Source: Larkinella sp965227735 (GTDB lineage: Bacteria > Bacteroidota > Bacteroidia > Cytophagales > Spirosomataceae). From it: a stretch of DNA of 64,000 bases. This document shows positions 42,549-52,400 of the stretch, piece by piece. How positions within the stretch are numbered: the first letter of the stretch is position 1; each line of letters opens with the position of its first letter. Under the pieces are notes generated by a model that worked only from the letters and a program-made list of their open reading frames with translations, did not search any database and was not told the DNA's origin. Location: the NCBI RefSeq assembly GCF_965227735.1, contig NZ_OZ245776.1, forward strand, positions 5,208,001-5,272,000, read 5' to 3'. Position numbers and translations under genes: made by a program.

Positions 42549-44127
42549 CGTTGGTATCGTCCGGGCTAGCCGATCGGCTCGACGGGCGGGTGTCCGGATC
42601 GTCGGGAATACGGGTTACTTTATTGATGTAGAATACCTCCCGCGGAGGAGCGAGGGAACGTTCGGTCGAAATTTTCTGAAATCCGCAGGCCAGAAAATGG
42701 CCATCATACCAGGCTTCCAGTTGTTCGTTTTCGGAATAAACCACTTTTTCGTTTTCCCGCAGTTTCTTCAGCGAATACTTCTCCTGCTCCCGCACCACCT
42801 TGCCGCCCTGAATCACCTCGGCGTGGATTTCGCCGTCGTGCGGATAGGCCAGAATGGTTGTGTTGCCTTGGCGGGAAACCTGCACCATCTGATTCAAATC
42901 ATAGCTGCTCAGATCGGGAATGGGCAGGGAGTTGTCCCACAGCAGTTTGCCTTTTTTGTCAAAACCGCACAGAAACGCGTGCGTATACCGGTAGCCCTCC
43001 TGGTAGCGATCAAAGGAACGCCCGGCACCCAGATACGGATAGGAACTGCCCCGGTATTGGGGGTAGTAAACTTCCGCAATCAGCATCAGCCCTTCGTCGG
43101 TCGGTACCAGATCGTGCACCAGCAGCCGATACCGGAACTTGGTGTCTTTGCCCTGGTCTTTCCGGCGCGCCAGCCGCTCGATCATCTTTTGCTGGCGCTT
43201 GGGTTTCATGTAGTTGAAGAAATTCTGAAGCTCCGAAAAGTCGATGTACCGGGTGTCTTCGGTCGGAGTAATCACCGTGCTTTCGCCCACCGGCGACGCG
43301 GCATTGCGGATTCGCGTGATGTAAACCCCCTGCGAATAGGGTGTGCAGTCGTTGGAATAATTGCCGACGAGCAGCGATTCGTCGTCGTTGAGGGGAAGCA
43401 GTTTGCCCGAAATCAGGCTGTGTTTGTTGCCGTCCAGATTTACCGTCCGGATCAGTTTTCCTTCGTATGAATACGTCCGAACCGTAAACTCGCAGTTTCG
43501 CTGGTGCGTCGCATCGGTCATGACGTGAACCAGCCGCCGTTGTTCATCGACTTCGATGTTGTTGAGCTGAATGTGGTTGGTATACAAACCGGGTAACACT
43601 TTGGAAGTCAGGTCGAAAAATGAGAACGACACCACCACCGGCCGGGAGCGGTAGTAGCCACCGAGGTAAGCGATGTTATCCAGGACCTTGAAATGAAAAA
43701 TATCCATGGGCGTCACCAGATCGCCCCGGTAGGTTTCCATCGCTCCGTCGGTGAGGTTCACCCGCAGGATGGCAATTTTCTCGTTGGCGGTTTCTTTCAG
43801 CAGCCAGTAGAGGTAATGTTCCGTGCGGGCCGACCGAACCGGTTCGTAGAAGGCATCAATCTTATAATCCGTCGACCAGAGCAGTTTGAGGTCGGTATCG
43901 TAGCGTTTGAAAGAGAACTTGGTGGGGGCTGATGAGTAGTAATCGCCATGCCGGACGTTCACCAGAACGCCCTGATCCCCGAGCGTCGTCACGTCGAAAA
44001 ACTCCTCTGAATTCTGACTAATGGGCAATTCCAGGCGGATGGAAGGCTCAAATTGGGCCATCGCGGGAATACATGCCACCAGCATCCAGCACCACAGCCC
44101 TCTCGTGAGACGATTGATCATCAGCAT
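42514..44127 (-). CDS. Secreted protein of unknown function, possible beta-propeller
   Basis: A 537-residue protein with an N-terminal signal (about residues 8-24, CWMLVACIPAMAQ). The mature part has repeated strands with Asp/Gly turns (for example KFSFKRYDTDLKLLWS and AFLCGFDKKGKLLWDNSLP), the pattern of a beta-propeller that reads like WD or NHL repeats but matches no family I can name. A basic, Ser/Asp-rich tail of about 30 residues ends it. It overlaps DUF2905 tail-to-tail by 35 bp. No operon partners. Confidence 0.7.
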   Translation of the reverse strand: MLMINRLTRGLWCWMLVACIPAMAQFEPSIRLELPISQNSEEFFDVTTLGDQGVLVNVRHGDYYSSAPTKFSFKRYDTDLKLLWSTDYKIDAFYEPVRSARTEHYLYWLLKETANEKIAILRVNLTDGAMETYRGDLVTPMDIFHFKVLDNIAYLGGYYRSRPVVVSFSFFDLTSKVLPGLYTNHIQLNNIEVDEQRRLVHVMTDATHQRNCEFTVRTYSYEGKLIRTVNLDGNKHSLISGKLLPLNDDESLLVGNYSNDCTPYSQGVYITRIRNAASPVGESTVITPTEDTRYIDFSELQNFFNYMKPKRQQKMIERLARRKDQGKDTKFRYRLLVHDLVPTDEGLMLIAEVYYPQYRGSSYPYLGAGRSFDRYQEGYRYTHAFLCGFDKKGKLLWDNSLPIPDLSSYDLNQMVQVSRQGNTTILAYPHDGEIHAEVIQGGKVVREQEKYSLKKLRENEKVVYSENEQLEAWYDGHFLACGFQKISTERSLAPPREVFYINKVTRIPDDPDTRPSSRSASPDDTNATRKTSGSKQK

Positions 44128-44310
44128 TTTGATTAAGTACTGATTAAAGGTACGTATTCCGCCCCTTTTGTCAAATCAAACAGCGGGTTTTTGCGTGAAT
44201 GGAAATTCTTAATTCTGTACTATTAAATAGGCAGAAAGTGACTTGTGGCACGCCCGTCCGTCAAATCTGGGACACTTCTCTTCAACTCCTCAGTTATGGT
44301 TTTAATACGA

Positions 44311-45087
44311 ATGCCTATAAAGTTAGGGGCGTATTTAGGTTTTAGCCTCTTTATGGTTGCTGGAGCTTTAGCTCAAACCAACGTTTACCTGAAGCCAACC
44401 GTTGGTTTGCAAACTCTATTTTCAGATTTCACTCAACGTCCAAGTTATGGGCACCTTCGGAAATCTTTTGGGAATTACGATTTTTGGAGTTTGTTAGTCC
44501 AATGTGATATTAACTCTAAGTTGAGAATTTCAACCGGAGTTAGTGAGAGTGATATTGGTTGGGGGTATAAAATTAAAGCCCCCACAGCACGAGCAGCACA
44601 GAGAACAGCAGCTCCAATCATTCAATTTCCACTAAAAGCCGATTTTTTGTTAAAAGAAAATGTCAGATTAGGACGACTTGATAAGGCAAATTATCGGTAC
44701 GCCATGATTTTCGATTTGTATGGAACCACTGGTTTAACCTATGATTGGTTTAGGTTTGATAATTATGAAGGGGAAATTCTCGGGCTAAGTGTTACAGACC
44801 CAAAACTGGATAAAATCGAAATCGACGAAAAACTCCCCAACGTCCTCCACCGGCGCGGGGCCTCGATTCAGGCCGGGATCGGTTTTCAGTTCAAAAGCCA
44901 CGACAAAGACCGGCTCGATATTCAGTTCGTTTATTCGCAAGGTCTGAGAAAATTGGTAACCGCCGATGTGGATTATACCATCAACCAAACCGCCTACTTC
45001 CTGCAAATGGCAGCTAGAGGCTCCGCGTTTCGGATCACCGCTTCGTATCCCATTCGGCTCAGCAAGCGGAAGAACCGGGAGGGATGA
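44311..45087 (+). CDS. Secreted or outer-membrane beta-barrel-like protein
   Basis: About 258 residues from MPIKLGAYLGFSLFMVAGALAQ, a clean signal peptide; ATGs at 44296 and 44245 are also open. The mature protein alternates strands with aromatic ends (NVYLKPTVGLQTLFSDF, then FQFKSHDKDRLDIQFVYSQGL, then AFRITASYPIRLSK), as expected for a small outer-membrane barrel. No family is recognised. The first two thirds (to about 44820) are clearly more AT-rich and use different codons than the last third and the neighbouring genes, suggesting a mosaic origin. Confidence 0.6.
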   Translation: MPIKLGAYLGFSLFMVAGALAQTNVYLKPTVGLQTLFSDFTQRPSYGHLRKSFGNYDFWSLLVQCDINSKLRISTGVSESDIGWGYKIKAPTARAAQRTAAPIIQFPLKADFLLKENVRLGRLDKANYRYAMIFDLYGTTGLTYDWFRFDNYEGEILGLSVTDPKLDKIEIDEKLPNVLHRRGASIQAGIGFQFKSHDKDRLDIQFVYSQGLRKLVTADVDYTINQTAYFLQMAARGSAFRITASYPIRLSKRKNREG

Positions 45088-45173
45088 GCGGTTTTTAATG
45101 CAGTTCCTGCACGTCAACACGGATGGAAACTAATTTTTGGCGTAGTTTTGTGCTTTGAATCTTACCTGGTCGA

Positions 45174-46952
45174 ATGGACATTCAAGCACAACTCAAACTA
45201 GCCATTGCCGAAGCGATCAATTCGCTGTTCAATGTGCCCGTTGAAACCGTTATTCTGCAACCTACCAAAAAAGAATTTGAAGGGCTCTATACCTTCGTGA
45301 CCTTCCCATTGACCAAAACGACCCGAAAACCGCCGGTGGAAATCGGTCAGGCCATCGGAACGTACCTGAAAGAAAACACGACGATCATCAGCCAATTCAA
45401 TGTCGTTCAGGGCTTTCTGAATCTCACCATCGCCGATTCGGTCTGGGTTGAGGAGTTGAGCGCGATGCTGGCGAATCCGGACTGGGGGCAGTTGCCATCC
45501 CGAAACGAGTCGGTGATGGTGGAGTTTTCGTCGCCCAATACCAATAAACCGCTGCACCTCGGCCACCTGCGCAACAACTTTCTGGGCGATTCGGTCAGCC
45601 GGATTCTGAAAGCCAACGGCTACGAGGTCGTGAAAGCCTGTCTGGTGAACGACCGGGGCATTCACATCTGCAAGTCGATGCTGGCCTATCAGGAGTTTGG
45701 CAATGGCGAGACCCCCGAATCGACGGGCATGAAAGGCGATCACCTGATCGGGAAATACTACGTCTGGTTCGACAAAGCCCACAAGCAGCAAATCGAGGAA
45801 CTGATCGAGGAGGGAATGCCGCGGGAAGAAGCCGAGAAAAAGACGCCCCTGCTGCTGAAAGTGCAGGAAATGCTGCGGAAGTGGGAGCAGGGCGACCCCG
45901 AAACCGTGGCACTCTGGAAGCAGATGAACGAATGGGTGTATGCCGGTTTTGCCGAAACCTACCACGAAATTGGCGTGAGTTTCGATAAAACCTACTACGA
46001 ATCGGAGACCTATCTGCTCGGAAAAGACGTCATTGAAGACGGTTTGGAGAAAAATGTTTTCTACCGTAAACCGGATGGTTCGGTCTGGATCGACCTTGCC
46101 GACGAAGGACTCGACCAGAAGCTGGTGCTGCGGTCGGATGGCACCTCGGTGTACATCACGCAGGATTTGGGAACCACCGACCTGAAATTTCAGGACTACC
46201 CGGTTCAGCGCGGCATCTGGGTGGTGGGCAACGAGCAGGACTACCATTTTGCGGTATTATTTGCGATTCTGCGCCGGTTGGGCCGCCCGTATGCCGACGG
46301 CTTGTTCCACCTTTCCTACGGCATGGTCGACTTGCCAAGCGGTAAAATGAAGTCGCGCGAAGGCACGGTGGTCGATGCCGATGACCTGATCGAAGAGATG
46401 GTTGAAACCGCCCGGAACCGTACCCGGGAACTGGGTAAAATCGATGATTTTGAGAGTGAAGAAGCCAACAACCTGTATCATATGCTGGCGATGGGGGCGT
46501 TAAAATATTATTTATTGAAGGTCGATCCGAAAAAAAGAATGACCTTTAATCCGGAGGAGTCGATTGACTTTCAGGGACATACCGGGCCGTTTATTCAGTA
46601 CACCCACGCCCGGATTTGCTCGGTTTTGCGGAAAGCAGCCCAGTTGGGAGTCGATTCTGCGGGGGCCTTGCAAACGGTCGAACTCGCTGATAGTGAGCAA
46701 CAACTGGTCTATTTGTTGACGCAGTTTTACCAGCGGATTACCGAAGCCGGAACCGATTACGCTCCCTCGTATCTGGGACAGTATGCCTTCGAACTGGCTA
46801 AGGCCTACAACCAGTTTTACGGGGAGTTGTCGATTCTGTCGGAGCCGGATGCCGACAAACTCAAATTTCGGGTGGCCTTATCGAAAGCCGTTGTCGAAAC
46901 TATCTGTAAAACAATGGAGTTATTAGGAATTGAAGTGCCTACAAAAATGTAA
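45174..46952 (+). CDS. argS: Arginyl-tRNA synthetase
   Basis: A 592-residue class I synthetase of normal length. The N-terminal Add-1 domain (about 1-105) recognises the tRNA D-loop. SSPNTNKPLHLGHLRNN carries the HIGH signature as HLGH, followed by VNDRGIHICKSM. GKMKSREGTVVDADDL is the KMSKS-equivalent region, and the DALR anticodon-binding domain begins near FIQYTHARICSVLRKA. It charges tRNA-Arg with arginine. The glutathione peroxidase gene starts 17 bp after its stop. Confidence 0.97.
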   Translation: MDIQAQLKLAIAEAINSLFNVPVETVILQPTKKEFEGLYTFVTFPLTKTTRKPPVEIGQAIGTYLKENTTIISQFNVVQGFLNLTIADSVWVEELSAMLANPDWGQLPSRNESVMVEFSSPNTNKPLHLGHLRNNFLGDSVSRILKANGYEVVKACLVNDRGIHICKSMLAYQEFGNGETPESTGMKGDHLIGKYYVWFDKAHKQQIEELIEEGMPREEAEKKTPLLLKVQEMLRKWEQGDPETVALWKQMNEWVYAGFAETYHEIGVSFDKTYYESETYLLGKDVIEDGLEKNVFYRKPDGSVWIDLADEGLDQKLVLRSDGTSVYITQDLGTTDLKFQDYPVQRGIWVVGNEQDYHFAVLFAILRRLGRPYADGLFHLSYGMVDLPSGKMKSREGTVVDADDLIEEMVETARNRTRELGKIDDFESEEANNLYHMLAMGALKYYLLKVDPKKRMTFNPEESIDFQGHTGPFIQYTHARICSVLRKAAQLGVDSAGALQTVELADSEQQLVYLLTQFYQRITEAGTDYAPSYLGQYAFELAKAYNQFYGELSILSEPDADKLKFRVALSKAVVETICKTMELLGIEVPTKM

Positions 46953-46968
46953 ACCTTTCCCAACTCAA

Positions 46969-47586
46969 ATGAAAAAGCTGCTTCTTCTAGTATCTGTTGG
47001 TGTTCTGGCTGTAACCTTGTCCAGCTTTATGTCTGTAAAAACTGTTTTAAATTTCCTGCTGAGCGACAAGAGCGCAGTCGCTGTACGTCCGGCGAACGCA
47101 GTTGCTCCAACCAAATCATTGTACGATTTTACCGTCAACTCGATTGAAGGCAAAACTGTCCCCCTGAAACAATACCGGGGCAAAAAGGTGGTGATTCTGA
47201 ACACGGCCTCCAAGTGCGGTTTTACGCCACAGTTTGAAAAATGGGAAGCGTTCTACAAAGAACACGGTGACAAAGTGGTCGTTTTAGGGTTCCCGTCCAA
47301 CAACTTCAAGAGCCAGGATCCCGGTACCAATTCTGAAATTGCCGAGTTCTGCAAAAAGAATTATGGCGTATCGTTCCCCATGTTCGAGAAAACCGAAGTG
47401 CTGGGCGAAAATCAGGCCCCGCTCTACAAGTGGCTGTCGGACAAGTCTTTGAACGGCTGGAATGACAAGGTGCCAACCTGGAACTTCTGCAAATACGTCA
47501 TCAACGAAAAAGGCGAACTGACGCACTTCTTCGCATCCAAAGTATTACCAACCGATCCGGAATTCAAGTCGGCTGTTGGCATTTGA
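46969..47586 (+). CDS. Glutathione peroxidase-family thiol peroxidase
   Basis: A 205-residue protein from MKKLLLLVSVGVLAV, with a hydrophobic N-terminus that suggests export or a membrane anchor, unlike cytoplasmic GPx proteins. The peroxidatic Cys83 is in NTASKCGFTPQ. The tetrad Gln is in FKSQDPGTNSEI, and Trp/Asn are in TWNFCKYVI. A second Cys in EFCKKNYGVSFP is at the position of the resolving Cys of thioredoxin-dependent members. The FPCNQF Cys of many GPx proteins is Ser here (FPSNNF). It reduces peroxides. Confidence 0.93.
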   Translation: MKKLLLLVSVGVLAVTLSSFMSVKTVLNFLLSDKSAVAVRPANAVAPTKSLYDFTVNSIEGKTVPLKQYRGKKVVILNTASKCGFTPQFEKWEAFYKEHGDKVVVLGFPSNNFKSQDPGTNSEIAEFCKKNYGVSFPMFEKTEVLGENQAPLYKWLSDKSLNGWNDKVPTWNFCKYVINEKGELTHFFASKVLPTDPEFKSAVGI

Positions 47587-47596
47587 GTTAAAATTT

Positions 47597-47696
47597 AATG
47601 ATAAATGTAAAGTGTAGAATGATGAATGTAAAAGTGATGGAGTTTATACCAGCCATCACTTTTACATTCATCATTCTACACTTTACATTTATCATT
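47597..47696. repeat. 44-bp perfect inverted repeat between the peroxidase and menA
   Basis: Arm 47597-47640 is the exact reverse complement of 47653-47696 with a 12-nt loop. The arm contains gaatgatgaatgtaaaagtg, linking it to 5528 and 34720. It begins 11 bases after the peroxidase stop and ends 13 bases before the menA ATG, filling the gap. Confidence 0.95.
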
Positions 47697-47709
47697 TATT
47701 GTTAAAACT

Positions 47710-48603
47710 ATGAAATCCTGGCTTGCGGCTGCCCGGCCGCGTACTTTACCGCTGGCGTTGGCCAGCATCATTCTGGGAAGTTTTCTGGCGGCTTCGGCCG
47801 GCCGGTTTAGCTGGACCATCTGCGTTCTGGCGTCGCTCACCACCATTTTTCTGCAAATCCTCTCCAATTTTGCCAACGATTACGGCGATGCGGTTTCGGG
47901 CAAGGATACCGCCGAGCGTGTAGGACCCCGCCGGGCGGTGGCAACCGGCCTGATTACCAAAGAATCCATGCTGCGCGCGATGATCGTCACGTCCATTCTG
48001 GCGTTGATTTCCGGTATCTGGCTGCTGGTCGAGTCGCTGAAAAATGCGCCGACGGAAGTTTTCTGGATTTTTGTAGGACTGGGTTTGCTCTGCATCGGAG
48101 CCGCTATCGCGTATACCAATGGCAAACGCCCCTACGGCTACAGCGGTTTTGGCGACATTGCCGTCCTGCTTTTCTTCGGTTGGGTGGGCGTTCTGGGAAC
48201 CTACTTTCTGCACACTTTGTCCTTCGAACCCATTCTTCTGTTACCTGCCACCAGTGTTGGCTTACTGGCTACCGGCGTTCTGAATATCAACAACATCCGG
48301 GATATTGAAACCGACGCCAAAACCGGCAAATACTCCATTCCGGTGCGGCTGGGGCGGGAGCGGGCCGTTCGCTACCACTGGCTGCTGCTGCTGGGCGGTA
48401 TGCTTTGTGCCGTAATATACACGTTCTTCATCGGGCACAATGTATTTAGCTGGCTGTATTTGCTGGCTTTTCCGCTGTTTGTGCTGAATGGTCGGGCGGT
48501 GGCAAATCACCAAAAACCAGGGGAGTTGAACCCGCGCCTGGGGCAACTTGCCTTGTCGACCTTGCTGTTTGTCGTGTTGTGGGGTGTCGCGTTGGTAGGG
48601 TAA
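47710..48603 (+). CDS. menA: 1,4-dihydroxy-2-naphthoate octaprenyltransferase
   Basis: A 297-residue UbiA-superfamily membrane enzyme with about eight hydrophobic segments. The first Asp-rich prenyl-diphosphate site is FANDYGDAVSGKDTAERVGPRRAV, written N-D-x-x-D-x-x-x-x-x-D as in MenA, and the second is NNIRDIETDAKTGKYSIPVRLG. The N-terminal WLAAARPRTLPLALAS is also typical. It attaches a polyprenyl chain to DHNA to make demethylmenaquinone. It starts right after a 44-bp palindrome and is followed 22 bp later by the racemase gene. Confidence 0.95.
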   Translation: MKSWLAAARPRTLPLALASIILGSFLAASAGRFSWTICVLASLTTIFLQILSNFANDYGDAVSGKDTAERVGPRRAVATGLITKESMLRAMIVTSILALISGIWLLVESLKNAPTEVFWIFVGLGLLCIGAAIAYTNGKRPYGYSGFGDIAVLLFFGWVGVLGTYFLHTLSFEPILLLPATSVGLLATGVLNINNIRDIETDAKTGKYSIPVRLGRERAVRYHWLLLLGGMLCAVIYTFFIGHNVFSWLYLLAFPLFVLNGRAVANHQKPGELNPRLGQLALSTLLFVVLWGVALVG

Positions 48604-48625
48604 TCACCGTAACCGATCTTGAAAA

Positions 48626-49318
48626 ATGAAAACCATCGGAATCATCGGCGGCATGTCGTGGGAAAGCTCGGCGGTTTATTATCGCCTGATCAATCAGGAG
48701 ATTGGGAAACGATTGGGCGGTCATTATTCGGCGAAACTCGTGCTGTCGAGTGCCAATTTTGAAGAGTTCAGCCAGTGGCAGAAAGCCGACGACTGGAAGG
48801 CCATCGAAATCGCCGTCGACGACATGGCGCAGGGACTCGTCCGGGCCGGAGCCGACTTTGTGGTCATTGCCTGCAACACCCAGCACGAAGTCGCCGAGGG
48901 CGTGACCGAGCGTTTGCCGGTTCCGCTGTTGCACATTACCGATGTAACCGCCGAAGCCATTCAGAAAGCCGGTTTTCAAACCGTCGGTTTATTAGGAACC
49001 CGCTTCACAATGGAACGCCAATTTTTTCGCGGGCGATTAAAAGAGCGTTTCGGCATCGACGTGATTTTGCCCGACGACGAGGATCAGAAATATGTCCACG
49101 ACAAGATTTACCACGAATTTAGTAAAGGTATTTTTAGCGAAAGTACCCGTGTTCGCTTTGTCGAAATCATCGAAAAACTCGCCGGGCAGGGCGCGGAAGG
49201 GGTTATTTTAGGCTGTACTGAAATCCCGATTTTGGTTCAGGCAGAACATACCAACGTGCCGCTTTTCGATACCACGACGCTTCACGCCCTGGCAGCGGTC
49301 GAATTTAGTCTTATTTAA
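48626..49318 (+). CDS. Aspartate/glutamate racemase family protein
   Basis: A 230-residue cofactor-independent racemase. IGIIGGMSWESSAVYYR at the N-terminus binds substrate, Cys83 is in FVVIACNTQHE and Cys197 in VILGCTEIP, the two catalytic thiols. The length and GGMSWESS form match YgeA/RacX-type aspartate or broad-spectrum racemases rather than MurI. It probably makes D-amino acids. It follows menA closely on the same strand. Confidence 0.92.
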   Translation: MKTIGIIGGMSWESSAVYYRLINQEIGKRLGGHYSAKLVLSSANFEEFSQWQKADDWKAIEIAVDDMAQGLVRAGADFVVIACNTQHEVAEGVTERLPVPLLHITDVTAEAIQKAGFQTVGLLGTRFTMERQFFRGRLKERFGIDVILPDDEDQKYVHDKIYHEFSKGIFSESTRVRFVEIIEKLAGQGAEGVILGCTEIPILVQAEHTNVPLFDTTTLHALAAVEFSLI

Positions 49319-49404
49319 AACAATACGATTTCTTTGATGTTTCTACACATAGATGGTGGATCATGTGTAGAGAGGAATGTGCCGAAGGATTCACCATCTT
49401 TTTT

Positions 49405-49440
49405 ACAAAAAATACCCACGAACCTGAATCCGTGGGTATT
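49405..49440 (-). terminator. Terminator of ileS
   Basis: aatacccacg (49411-49420) and cgtgggtatt (49431-49440) form a perfect 10-bp stem; on the minus strand the stem is followed by tttttt. It lies six bases after the ileS stop and also faces the end of the convergent racemase gene. Confidence 0.85.
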
Positions 49441-49445
49441 CTTCG

Positions 49446-52400
49446 TTACGCGACTGCCACTTTCACGCGCAGCAAAAACTCATCCATTTCAATCTCCGTC
49501 GCATTGCCGTTCAGGTCATTAACCAACTCCAGCGACAGCGCCTGCACTTCCTGACAAATGTAGTCTTTATGGGTTTCGATGGCACTGGTCAGCACCTCGG
49601 TTGTGCTGTTCTCCAACTCAATCCGAATCTTATCCGTCACATCAAAATTCTGGTCTTTCCGCAGATTCTGGATGCGGTTGATAAAGTCACGGGCGATGCC
49701 TTCCTGGCGCAATTCGGGCGTAACCGTCACGTCCAGCGCAACCGTTAAACCGCCTTGTGTCGCCACAATCCAGCCCGGAACATCTTCCGTCCGGATCTCG
49801 ACATCCGCCATCGTAATCTCACCAATCGCCAGTTGCATGCTGCCGGCGGCTTCCAGTTTGCGGATGTCGTCTTCGGTCATCGTGTTGATGGTCGTTGCCA
49901 CGTCCTTCATCATCGGTCCGAATTTCGGCCCCAGCGTTTTGAAGTTAGGCTTGATTTTCTTCTTCAGAATACCCGACGCATCGTCGATAAACTCAACGGC
50001 TTTCACATTTACTTCCGACTGAATGATCGGCGATACGTGCTCGATCTGCCGCCGGGTTGTTTCGTTCAAAACCGGGATCAACACCTTCGTCAGCGGCTGG
50101 CGCACCTTGATTTTATGCCCTTTCCGCAGCGAGTGAACCAATGAGCAGATGTCCTGCCCGAGTTGCATGGATGTTTCCAGATCGCTGTCGATCAACGCCT
50201 GTTCCGCTTTCGGGAAATTGGTGAGGTGAACCGATAAATCCGTTTCTTTCGTCAGGTTGCGGTAGAGCCAGTCGGCAAAGAAGGGCGCAATCGGCGACAT
50301 CAGTTTGGAAACCGTTGTCAGACATTCGTGCAGCGTTTCGTAAGCCGCGCGGGTGTCGGCCCCTAAAGTCGCCCGCGACCCCGGCCCTAAAGGGGACTTG
50401 GACACGGGATCTGCAGGACTTAAAAAGTCCCCTTTAGGGCCGGGGTCGCGGGCGACTTTAGGGGCATTCCAGAAACGCCGGCGCGACAGCCGTACGTACC
50501 AGTTTGAAAGCTGGTCGTTCACAAAATCCTGCACCGCCCGGCCCGCTTTGGTCGGGTTATAATTCTCGAATTGCTGCTCTACTTCCAGTACCAGCGACTG
50601 CAATTTCGACAAGATCCAGCGGTCCAGCTCCGGGCGTTGGTCAACCGGAATGGTCCGAACGCCATCGAAATCGAACTGGTCGAGGTTGGCATACAGGGCA
50701 AAGAACGAATACGTATTGTAGAGCGTCCCGAAAAACCGGCGCTGCACTTCGGCAATGCCGTCTATGTTGAATTTCAGATTATCCCAGGGCTCGGCGTTGG
50801 TAATCATATACCAGCGGGTGGCATCGGCACCGTAGGTCGCCAACGTCGTGAACGGATCGACGGCGTTGCCCAGCCGCTTCGACATTTTGTTGCCATTTTT
50901 GTCCAGCACCAGACCGGTCGACACCACGTTTTTGAACGCTACCGACGAATCGGCTTTTTCATCCAGCGTGCCGAGCATGCCGGAAATGGCGTGGAGCGTA
51001 AAGAACCAGCCGCGCGTTTGATCGACGCCCTCGGAGATAAAATCGGCAGGATACGCCTTCTCAAAAACGTCCTTATTCTCGAACGGATAATGCCACTGGG
51101 CGTAGGGCATCGCACCCGAATCGAACCAGACATCGATCAGATCCGACTCGCGTTGCAGCACATTGCCGGATTCGGAAACCAGGTACAATTCATCGACAAA
51201 AGGCCGGTGAAGGTCGTAATCACCGGATTCGATTTTTTGCAAATAGACTTCGTTTTTGCTCTTTTGTTCGTCCGACAATAAGCCCGATGCAACGGCTTTT
51301 TCAACACCCGCTTTCAGTTCGGCGACCGAACCGATGCAGATTTCGTCGCCAAGCTCATTACGCCAGATCGGTAATGGCGTTCCCCAGAACCGGCTGCGGC
51401 TGAGGTTCCAGTCTACCAGGTTTTCGAGCCAGTTGCCAAACCGCCCGGTTCCGGTGCTTTCGGGGTTCCAGTTGATGGTTTTGTTCAGCGCGACCAGCCT
51501 GTCTTTTACCGCTGTCGTTTTGATAAACCAGCTATCGAGCGGGTAATACAGAATGGGTTTGTCGGTCCGCCAGCAGTGCGGATAGGGGTGTTCGTATTTT
51601 TCGACGTGAAATGCCTTTCCTTCCGTCTTTAACTTGATGGCAATCAGCACGTCCGTCGGTTTGAACTCCGGTGCTTCCTGCTCCTCGTCGGAATAATATT
51701 GTTCCTTTACATACCGACCGGCAAACTCTCCGATTTCCGGCACAAATTGCCCGTGCTTATCGACAATCGGCACCTCTTTGCCGTTTTCATCCTTCACCAT
51801 GATGGGCGGAATGCCGTTTTGCTGGGCAACCCGGAAGTCATCGGCCCCGAACGTCGGAGAGGTATGCACCACCCCCGTACCGTCTTCGGTCGTCACGAAA
51901 TCGCCCAGAATAACGCGGAAAGCGGGCTTTTCGGGCTGAACATACGGCATGAGTTGCTCGTATTCGATCCCGGCCAGTTCCGAGCCTTTGAATTCTTTCA
52001 AAATGGTCCACGGGACCAGCTTTTTGTCCGAAGCTGCGTAGCCGTCAAAATCGCCGTCGCGCGGGTCCGACCGTTCGGCTTTCTCGTTGAACCAGCGACC
52101 AACCAGCGCTTTAGCCAGCACCACATTCACCGGTTCGTAGGTGTATGGATTGAAGGTTTTGATCAAAACGTAATCGATGTCTTTTCCAACGGTCAGCGCG
52201 GAGTTGCCCGGCAGGGTCCAGGGCGTGGTGGTCCAGGCCAGGATGTAGGCATTTAAACCGTGCAGATCGCCAAAGGCCTGTGCGGTTTTCGCACTTTCTT
52301 TCACCTTGAACATCGCCACAATCGTGGTGTCTTTCACGTCTTTGTACGTGCCGGGCATGTTCAGCTCGTGCGACGACAAACCCGTTCCGGCCTTCGGCGA

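Noticed and set aside
45198..46247. 349-codon minus-strand open frame inside argS
   Set aside because: Exact antisense of a clear arginyl-tRNA synthetase; no motif or signal in its translation.
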